Shown here piece by piece: positions 58,214 through 64,000 of a DNA stretch of 64,000 bases (positions are counted from its first letter, which is position 1; each line of letters opens with the position of its first letter). This DNA comes from Cohnella caldifontis. GTDB lineage: Bacteria; Bacillota; Bacilli; Paenibacillales; Paenibacillaceae. The notes beneath the pieces are model-generated. The model saw only the letters and a program-made list of their open reading frames with translations, was not told the origin of the DNA and searched no databases. The stretch is from contig NZ_JAQZSJ010000005.1 in assembly GCF_029360585.1 (NCBI RefSeq), positions 186,001 through 250,000 of the forward strand, in the 5' to 3' direction. The translations under genes and the position numbers were made by a program.

Positions 58214-59647
58214 ATGATCCGGAAACCCAGTCGCAAGCGGGTCCGCAAAGGGACCGCAGTCAGAAGGAAAGGGACGGCAGCAGTCAAGAATCGGCGTACG
58301 GCGGTCAAAAGGAAAAGCGGAAAGGCGAAAACCGCCTTGAAGCGTTCCCGAACCCGGATCCGGAAGAAACGTACCGTCGGTCGGATCGCAAAAAAACGGA
58401 CCGCGAAAGGGCGGACGGCGAAGAAACGCCTGTCGAAACGAAGGGTCAGGCCGGGGTCAAAACGAAAAGCCGGCCGTTCGGGAAGAGGAAGACCGGAGGT
58501 TCAGAAGCAGACCATGCCGGTTGATCCGGCCGGGCAGCCGGTCGGTTTATGGGAACGGACGAAAGATTATTTGGCGTCCGTGCACGGCGCTGCGTGCCCG
58601 CAATACTACAAGGAACATCATAAAGACGACGTGACGGAACTGTACGATAGCAAAGGGATCGATCCGGAGGTGCATGAGCATTTCCGCGGGGGTGTCCGGC
58701 ACGGGAGGACGGCGTTTACGGCGGTTCTCCACGGGGCCAGGGTTTGGGAGCTGAACGGCGCCGCGATCGCCGCGGACGGCAAACTGCTGGCCGACGTATC
58801 CTGGGATTACCGCCACGGCATCGGCAGGGTGCTGGGCTGGGATCACAACGTTTTCCATGAATGGATCCCCTATCCGCTTACGCGGGTGGAAGGAACCGCT
58901 GCCCTGCTGACGCACGTCTGGAGCGGGAACTATTTCCACTGGATGTTCGACGTGCTGCCCCGCATCGACCTGCTGAGAAGCAGCGGCGTTCCGATCGACC
59001 GCTATATCATCCAACGCAACGAGCAGCAGATCCAGGAAGATACCCTGAACCTCCTCGGCATTCCGAAAGAACAGCGGATCGAGATCGGCCACGACTTCCA
59101 TGCCCAAGTGGATACGCTGGTCGTACCGTCCTTCGTGAAAAGCGACATCGAGCATCCGTCGGAATACCCCCGTTGGGCCGCGGATTTCCTGCGGTACGAA
59201 TTTTTGTACACGCGCGACGTTCAACCTTCGCCGGAGTTTGAACGTATCTATGTGAGCCGGGCGAATGCCTGGCAGAGAAGGCTGCTCAACGAGGAACAGA
59301 TCCAGGGAATGCTCTGGGAACGCGGGTTCCGGACCGTGAGGCTGGAGGAGCTCCCGTTCGAGGAGCAGGTGCGGATCTTCGCGTCCGCCAAAGTGGTCGC
59401 GGCGCCCCATGGCGCGGGACTGACGAACCTCGTTTTCTGCACGCCGGGAACGAAGGTGATCGAGATGCTTCCCCCCAACTACGTCTCGAACTATTTCTGG
59501 CACCTGAGCAACCAAGTTTGCCTCGACCACTATTATTTGATCGGAGACACTTTCGCGAAGCCCCAGGAAGACTGGTGGAACGGCTCGGCAGACTTCGCGG
59601 TGGACCCGGAGAAATTCAAGCGGCTATTGGAAAGGGCGGGCGTTTGA
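58214..59647 (+). CDS. GT61-family glycosyltransferase with a histone-like Arg/Lys-rich N-terminal tail
   Basis: 477 residues from ATG 58214 (AAAGGAG 6-7 bases upstream); the frame is open back to 57887 without support. Residues 1-95 are extremely basic and repetitive (KKRTAKGRTAKKRLSKRR and similar), with no acidic residues in the first 90 or so. From about 110 on it is a GT61 enzyme: THVWSGNYFHWMFDVLPRIDLL, YVSRANAWQRRLLNEEQI, FASAKVVAAPHGAGLTNLVFCTPGTKVIEM. GT61 proteins transfer xylose, GlcNAc or other sugars; a UDP-xylose route lies next door. The tail may anchor the enzyme to polyanions such as teichoic acid, DNA or spore-coat layers; that is inference. Confidence 0.83.
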   Translation: MIRKPSRKRVRKGTAVRRKGTAAVKNRRTAVKRKSGKAKTALKRSRTRIRKKRTVGRIAKKRTAKGRTAKKRLSKRRVRPGSKRKAGRSGRGRPEVQKQTMPVDPAGQPVGLWERTKDYLASVHGAACPQYYKEHHKDDVTELYDSKGIDPEVHEHFRGGVRHGRTAFTAVLHGARVWELNGAAIAADGKLLADVSWDYRHGIGRVLGWDHNVFHEWIPYPLTRVEGTAALLTHVWSGNYFHWMFDVLPRIDLLRSSGVPIDRYIIQRNEQQIQEDTLNLLGIPKEQRIEIGHDFHAQVDTLVVPSFVKSDIEHPSEYPRWAADFLRYEFLYTRDVQPSPEFERIYVSRANAWQRRLLNEEQIQGMLWERGFRTVRLEELPFEEQVRIFASAKVVAAPHGAGLTNLVFCTPGTKVIEMLPPNYVSNYFWHLSNQVCLDHYYLIGDTFAKPQEDWWNGSADFAVDPEKFKRLLERAGV

Positions 59648-59671
59648 ACTCGAGCATTGCGGCATCCAATA

Positions 59672-59718
59672 GAAAGAAAAAAGCCAGCGGATTCGCCAAT
59701 CGGCGCGTCGGCTGGCTT
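59672..59718 (-). terminator. Terminator of the galU-decarboxylase unit
   Basis: AAGCCAGC (59681-59688) and GCTGGCTT (59711-59718) with an inner CGCC/GGCG; on the minus strand a T-rich run follows (59682-59672). It also lies after the GT61 stop. Confidence 0.8.
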
Positions 59719-59724
59719 CCTTGC

Positions 59725-60684
59725 TTATTCGGGCGGCGTCCCGTTCCGGTACGCTTCGATGGTGCGCCGCAATCCTTCCTCCAGGCTGACGGACGGTTTC
59801 CATCCGAGCAGCCGCGCGGCCTTCTCGATCGAGGGACGGCGCCGGACCGGATCGTCGGCCGGAAGCGGGTGGAACGTGATCGCGCTGGAAGAGCCGGTCA
59901 ACCGTTTCACGAGTTCGGCCGTCTGCAGAATGGTGTACTCCCGGTCGTTCCCGATGTTGATGATCTCGCCGTTCGCTTCGTCTTTTTCCATCATCAGGCG
60001 CAGCCCGGAAACCGTATCGGTCACGTAGCAGAACGACCTCGTCTGCGAGCCGTCCCCGTATACCGTGATGTTCCTTTCCTCGAGCGCTTGCGTCACGAAG
60101 TTGGAAATGACCCTCCCGTCATCCGTCCGCAAGCCGGCGGAATACGTATTGAAGATCCGCGCGACTTTCACCCTCAGAGCGTGCCTGCGCCAATATTCGT
60201 AGCAATACACTTCGCCCAACCGTTTGGCTTCGTCATAGCAGGCCCTCGGTCCCCACGTATTCACGTTGCCCCGGTAATCTTCGCGCTGGGGATGGACCAG
60301 GGGATCTCCATACGCTTCGCTGGTGCTGGAGAAAAGGAGCTTGGCGCCCGTTTTCAACGCCAGTTTCAGCATGTTGTGGGTCCCCGTCGTATTGACGGCG
60401 ATCGTCCCGAAAGGGTCGGCCTGGTAGAACCTGGGGGACGCCGCGGAGGCGAGATGGTAAATTTCCCGGACGTCTTGCAGCGCCGGGTGATTCACGATCC
60501 CGGCGTCGGTGACGTCCAGATCGAGATAGGAGAAATGCGGGTTGGGGGCCAGCTCGGCCAAGCGGTCCTTGCGCCCCGTCGCCAGGTTGTCGACGCCGAT
60601 GACCTGACCGCCTTCGGACACCAATCGTTTGGCCAAGTGCGCCCCGATGAATCCCGCCGCTCCGGTGATGAGGATTCGGCTCAG
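59725..60684 (-). CDS. UDP-glucuronate decarboxylase (UDP-xylose synthase)-like, CTG start
   Basis: 319 residues if started at CTG 60684: M-SRILITGAAGFIGAHLAKRL, which restores the complete NAD motif. AGGGAGG lies 7 bases upstream and the CTG overlaps the galU stop as CTGA. No ATG, GTG or TTG upstream fits; the first standard start, TTG 60636, would cut off the glycine motif. UXS features: SSTSEAYGDPLVHPQ, NTWGPRACYDEAKRLGE with catalytic Tyr/Lys, VARIFNTYSAGLRTDDGRVISNF and YGDGSQTRSFCYV. It removes CO2 from UDP-glucuronate to give UDP-xylose. With GalU and Ugd it completes glucose-1-phosphate to UDP-xylose. Confidence 0.82.
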   Translation of the reverse strand: MSRILITGAAGFIGAHLAKRLVSEGGQVIGVDNLATGRKDRLAELAPNPHFSYLDLDVTDAGIVNHPALQDVREIYHLASAASPRFYQADPFGTIAVNTTGTHNMLKLALKTGAKLLFSSTSEAYGDPLVHPQREDYRGNVNTWGPRACYDEAKRLGEVYCYEYWRRHALRVKVARIFNTYSAGLRTDDGRVISNFVTQALEERNITVYGDGSQTRSFCYVTDTVSGLRLMMEKDEANGEIINIGNDREYTILQTAELVKRLTGSSSAITFHPLPADDPVRRRPSIEKAARLLGWKPSVSLEEGLRRTIEAYRNGTPPE

Positions 60685-61574
60685 CTCGATTCCCTCCCTT
60701 GCGGATCTTGCGCCAAAGCGGCGGCTTGCCGCAAAAAATCAGCGAACGGTCCCTTCAGGTCCGGGTGTCGAAGCGCTTCGCCGACGACGGCCTGGAGATA
60801 GCCCAGCTTGTCTCCCGCGTCGCGTATGTTGCCTTCGAAGGAGAGCGCGTATACGCGCCGGCGGCGGGCAAGCTCCTGAAGGGCGTCCGTCAATTGGATT
60901 TCCCCGCCGGCGCCGGTTTTTTGCCGGGCCAGTATCGGAAAAACATCCGGCTCCAGCACATAGCGGCCCATGATCGCCAGATTGGAAGGGGGCTCCGATT
61001 TCGGTTTCTCGACCAGCTCCTCGACGGCCACGAGACGTTCCCCGGCGCTTTTTCCCTTGACGATGCCGTATTTGCCGACCTCGGACCATTCGACGGGCTG
61101 CACCGCGATGACGGGGGCTTGCTTCTCCCGGTATACCTCAAGCAAAGACCCGATATCGCTGCCCGGCTCGCAGACCATGTCGCCCAGCAGCACGGCGAAG
61201 GGTTCATGGCCGGCGAAATCCCGCGCGCACCAGACCGCGTGGCCCAATCCCAAGGGCTGATGCTGCACGGCGAACCGCAGCTTCACGGTGCGACCCAGAC
61301 GTTCAATCGTCTCCAGAACCTCCGTTTTGTTATCTCTTCGAAGCGCGGCTTCCAGAAGCGGATCCCGGGCGAAGTGGCGCGCGATCGCCTCTTTTCTGGC
61401 TCCGGTTACGATCAGCGCTTCTTCGATGCCGGCCGCCGCGGCCTCTTCTACGATGCATTGGATGACCGGCTTGTCGACAAGCGGAAACAATTCTTTAGGG
61501 ACCGCCTTGCTGGCCGGAAGGAAACGCGTGCCCCGTCCCGCCGCGGGAATGACGGCTTTTTTGACCTTGTTCAC
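60681..61574 (-). CDS. galU: UTP-glucose-1-phosphate uridylyltransferase
   Basis: 297 residues from GTG 61574 (AAGGAGAAGGG upstream; the frame is open to 61601). Nucleotidyltransferase loop AVIPAAGRGTRFLPASKAVPKELFPLVDKPVIQ, catalytic LLGDMVCEPG and EKPKSEPPSNLAIMGRYVLEPDVF, then EIQLTDALQEL. Makes UDP-glucose from UTP and glucose-1-phosphate for wall teichoic acid, glycolipid and this glycan cluster. First gene of a two-gene minus-strand unit, divergent from ugd. Its TGA overlaps the CTG start of the decarboxylase. Confidence 0.93.
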   Translation of the reverse strand: MNKVKKAVIPAAGRGTRFLPASKAVPKELFPLVDKPVIQCIVEEAAAAGIEEALIVTGARKEAIARHFARDPLLEAALRRDNKTEVLETIERLGRTVKLRFAVQHQPLGLGHAVWCARDFAGHEPFAVLLGDMVCEPGSDIGSLLEVYREKQAPVIAVQPVEWSEVGKYGIVKGKSAGERLVAVEELVEKPKSEPPSNLAIMGRYVLEPDVFPILARQKTGAGGEIQLTDALQELARRRRVYALSFEGNIRDAGDKLGYLQAVVGEALRHPDLKGPFADFLRQAAALAQDPQGRESS

Positions 61575-61725
61575 GTCCCTTCTCCTTTCTGTGAAGCACA
61601 TAAGCCCTCGGCTGATCTTTACAACATATGATCGGGGGGGATATCCTCGTCCTAGTCAAAACCCCCAACAAACGCAAATTGGACGGGTTTTGGGTCCTTG
61701 CACACAGCGGCGGACGTTCCTCCTG

Positions 61726-61733
61726 CATAGGAT
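61726..61733 (+). promoter_or_regulatory. CATAGGAT element, putative sporulation-type -10, before ugd
   Basis: CCTCCTGCATAGGATACG lies 45 bases before the ugd ATG in the 196-base galU/ugd gap; same core as at 19051 and 45362. Confidence 0.4.
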
Positions 61734-61770
61734 ACGGAACAACCTTTGCATGCTGAGGAGGCGGGAATCC

Positions 61771-63138
61771 ATGAACGTCGTCTGCATCGGCGCCGGATAC
61801 GTTGGAAGCGTGACGGCGGCCGCATTCGCCGCGCTCGGACACACGGTAACGATCGTCGATATCGATCCGGGAAAAATCGAAGCGATTCGCAGGGGGGAAA
61901 GCCCGATCTACGAGCCGGGGCTGAGGGAGATCATCCGGGAGACCTCGGGGCGCACGCTTTTTGCCGAGGAGGATTACACCCGCGTGCCGGAAGCGGACGC
62001 GGTGTTTATTTGCGTAGGAACGCCCTCAGGCCCCGATCAAACCGCGGACCTGACTTACGTGAAGGAGGCGGCGGTTCGCATCGGGAAGTTTCTGAATCCC
62101 GGGCGTTACACGGTCGTCGTGAATAAATCCACGGTGCCGGTGGGCACCTCCGATTTGGTTGCCGCCCTGCTGGAGGAATCCTCCGGCCTGCGCCGGGGGC
62201 GGGAATTCGAGGTGGTCAGCAATCCCGAATTCCTGCGGGAAGGCTACGCCGTAGAGGACGTGTTCCATCCGGATCGCATCGTGATCGGGTCGCCGAGCGA
62301 CCGGGCGGAGGAGGTCATGCGGACGCTCTACGCGCCTTTGCTGTCCGGAAACTTGGAGGGCGTGCCCGGCCTGCCCGCGTCCGTTGCCGCAAGCCGCAAG
62401 GCGCCGGTCTGGCTGCGGACCGATCCGGCCAGCTCGGAGCTGATCAAATACGCATCCAATGCGTTCCTGGCCGTGAAGATCAGCTATATCAACGAAATCG
62501 CCCGCCTGTGCGACGCCCTTGGCGCGAACGTGAAAGAGGTAGCCGCGGGGATGGGACTGGACGAACGGATCGGCGGGAGATTCCTGCAGGCGTCCAGCGG
62601 CTGGAGCGGCAGCTGCTTCCCGAAGGATACGGCGGAGCTGCTGGCGACCAGCCGGAAGTACGGATACGAGAGCAAGGTCGTGGCGGCGGCGGTCGAAGCG
62701 AACGAAGAAATGCATCTGTATTGCGTGCGGAAAGTCCAGGCCAGGCTTAAAGCGATGCAAGGCAAACGGATCGGCGTGCTGGGACTCACCTTCAAGGCGA
62801 ATACGGACGACGCCAGGCAGACGCAGGCTTCCGTCATCATCCGCCATTTGGCCGGCATGGGCTGCCGGGTTCAAGCGCACGACCCCCAGGGCATGGAAAT
62901 GTTCCGGCTGCTGAACCCGGATTTGCCCGTCCGTTATTGCGGCGATCCTCTCGAAGCGGCGGCGGAGACGGATGCGGTCATCCTGCTCACGGATTGGGCA
63001 TGCTACCTGGAGATGGACTGGGCGAAGGCGGCCAAGGAGATGCGGTCCGAGCCCTATATCCTGGATACCCGCAACGTACTTTCCGGGGACCGGATGCGGC
63101 AATGGGGCTGGATCTACGAAGGCGTAGGCATGGCTTGA
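61771..63138 (+). CDS. ugd: UDP-glucose 6-dehydrogenase
   Basis: 455 residues from ATG 61771 (GAGGAGGCGGG upstream). NAD motif VVCIGAGYVGSVTAAAFAALGH, then YEPGLREII, VGTPSGPDQTADLTYV, NKSTVPVGTSD, SNPEFLREGYAVEDVFHPDRIVIG, ELIKYASNAFLAVKISYINEIA, active Cys in GWSGSCFPKDTAEL, and C-terminal LGLTFKANTDDARQTQASVII. Oxidises UDP-glucose twice to UDP-glucuronate, feeding the decarboxylase encoded across the divergent gap. A CATAGGAT element precedes it. Confidence 0.95.
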   Translation: MNVVCIGAGYVGSVTAAAFAALGHTVTIVDIDPGKIEAIRRGESPIYEPGLREIIRETSGRTLFAEEDYTRVPEADAVFICVGTPSGPDQTADLTYVKEAAVRIGKFLNPGRYTVVVNKSTVPVGTSDLVAALLEESSGLRRGREFEVVSNPEFLREGYAVEDVFHPDRIVIGSPSDRAEEVMRTLYAPLLSGNLEGVPGLPASVAASRKAPVWLRTDPASSELIKYASNAFLAVKISYINEIARLCDALGANVKEVAAGMGLDERIGGRFLQASSGWSGSCFPKDTAELLATSRKYGYESKVVAAAVEANEEMHLYCVRKVQARLKAMQGKRIGVLGLTFKANTDDARQTQASVIIRHLAGMGCRVQAHDPQGMEMFRLLNPDLPVRYCGDPLEAAAETDAVILLTDWACYLEMDWAKAAKEMRSEPYILDTRNVLSGDRMRQWGWIYEGVGMA

Positions 63139-63158
63139 CCGGATTCCGCGGAATAAAC

Positions 63159-63190
63159 GAAACCGTCAGGGGAGCCCTGACGGTTTCTTC
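63159..63190. terminator. Bidirectional terminator between ugd and the fucosyltransferase gene
   Basis: Perfect 13-base arms GAAACCGTCAGGG (63159-63171) and CCCTGACGGTTTC (63175-63187), loop GAG, T-rich on both sides. Confidence 0.85.
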
Positions 63191-63197
63191 ATTGCGC

Positions 63198-64000
63198 TTA
63201 GCCTTTAAGCTGCAACGGATAGCAGTCCCATGGGTCGAAAGGAATCAGTTGACGGGACTTGTAATGGGGACGATGAAAGGAGACGGCACGTTCGTTCAGC
63301 ATGCTGGCCGAGAAGGAGAACGTGCTGTTGGAGATCGCCAGGTAGTCGCAATGCCTAAGGACATGGTAATCCGGGTAGAAATCCGTGGCCGCGACGTACC
63401 CGTGGAGGGAAGGCTGGATTTTTCGGTAAATGTCCGGGATCGGCAGCTCGTCGAACACGTCTTTCGCCGTGACGGGGTTGAACGCCCGGAAATCGTTCAG
63501 CACCTTGCGCGGTTCGTCGCTGGCGATATACAGCACGGGACGGTCCAATTGGCGCCAAAATCCGTTCAACCACTCGATATACCAGTCCGACGGGGCGATG
63601 AAGCACCAATCTTCCTTCAGATATTTAACGAAATCCCCTCTGCGGATATGGATCGCCACAATCGTATTTCCGCGGGAGCGGAGCCGCTCCATTCCCCGGT
63701 CCAATGTCCCGCGGATATGTTCCGCGGGCTGGAAGAGGGAGCGGAAGTAATCTTTGTGCGGCTGATAATGGCGGGTCGAGAAAAAATGGAAATAACCTTT
63801 CAGATCCTTCCCTTGATAAACGGGAAAAGACGGGTCTAACAGGTCTTCCTCTTTCATCTCTCTGTCGGTTACGGGGGCAAGCTTCACGGTGACCGGCAAT
63901 TCCCGATGGCCGAACAAATACTCCCCGATCCATTTGGGGTTCTGGGAGTAGAGTCCGTACCGCTTGGCGTAAATTTTGAGGAACGCGTATTGAAACAGCT
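63198..64000 (-). CDS. Alpha-1,2-fucosyltransferase-like (GT11), 5' end outside window
   Basis: At least 267 residues; the frame is open to the window edge at 64000 and reads LFQYAFLKIYAKRYGLYSQN at its visible start, the GT11-type NxxFQYA region, so the start lies just beyond. The donor motif AIHIRRGDFVKY (HxRRxD, GDP-fucose binding) is central, and the late LAISNSTFSFSASMLN matches the family SNSTFSxW element. It probably transfers fucose to a surface glycan, fitting the GDP-fucose-synthase-like enzyme at 55461. The starts at 63917/63933 are only internal methionines or overlaps. Confidence 0.78.
   Translation of the reverse strand, partial: LFQYAFLKIYAKRYGLYSQNPKWIGEYLFGHRELPVTVKLAPVTDREMKEEDLLDPSFPVYQGKDLKGYFHFFSTRHYQPHKDYFRSLFQPAEHIRGTLDRGMERLRSRGNTIVAIHIRRGDFVKYLKEDWCFIAPSDWYIEWLNGFWRQLDRPVLYIASDEPRKVLNDFRAFNPVTAKDVFDELPIPDIYRKIQPSLHGYVAATDFYPDYHVLRHCDYLAISNSTFSFSASMLNERAVSFHRPHYKSRQLIPFDPWDCYPLQLKG

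Overview
The window looks like a chromosomal segment of a GC-rich, endospore-forming Firmicute of the Paenibacillaceae (Paenibacillus/Cohnella type). The evidence is an alpha/beta-type small acid-soluble spore protein, YtaF, Shine-Dalgarno sites of the AAGGAGG type, many GTG/TTG starts, PHO-box promoters of the Bacillus kind, and a recognisable phoPR-polA-mutM-ytaF-coaE-nrdR gene order as in Bacillus subtilis. Here that backbone is spread out by large insertions.

Layout. 0-3 kb: the end of a LysE-type exporter, an MFS transporter gene broken by one in-frame amber codon, and a 52-bp palindromic repeat array. 2.5-7.5 kb: a YfbR-type nucleotidase, class I fumarase, PhoR and PhoP. 7.5-12 kb: an AraC regulator divergent from a three-gene sugar or inositol oxidoreductase/isomerase operon. 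12-19 kb: a membrane diguanylate cyclase, a methyltransferase, a MarR regulator, and a divergent pair of redox lipoproteins (CuA-type cupredoxin and PQQ-type quinoprotein) with matching operators in both promoters. 19-20.7 kb: an elastin-like VPGYG protein and a soluble CBS-chemoreceptor. 20.7-30.7 kb: two complete pstSCAB-phoU operons in tandem. 30.8-34 kb: two cyclic-di-GMP genes. 34-48 kb: polA, a WYL regulator with a GyrI-like protein, a second methyltransferase, a MerR-controlled hydrolase, a 3-kb repeat island holding one predicted nuclease gene, then mutM, ytaF, coaE, a lytic transglycosylase, ssp and nrdR. 48-53 kb: moaA and a LacI-gluconokinase-2-ketoacid reductase locus. 53-64 kb: a surface-glycan cluster with sugar-nucleotide enzymes (GalU, Ugd and a UDP-glucuronate decarboxylase, together a route to UDP-xylose; also GDP-fucose-synthase-like and UDP-ManNAc-dehydrogenase-like enzymes) and four or more glycosyltransferases.

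How the genes work together. PhoR/PhoP probably drives six promoters in the window. Each has TTAACA-type repeats at 11-bp period, and a -10 box sits about 26 bases beyond the third repeat (24 in phoP). They precede phoP itself, the pst1 operon, pstB1, pstS2, and both EAL-domain genes, so phosphate starvation appears wired to cyclic-di-GMP turnover. The MarR protein probably controls the CuA/quinoprotein pair, and MerR controls the hydrolase. A shared CTGCATAGGAT element in front of the VPGYG protein, ytaF and ugd suggests a sporulation-type sigma factor, hinting that part of the glycan cluster builds the spore surface.

Limits: all assignments come from reading the sequence and from remembered family features; no database search was run.
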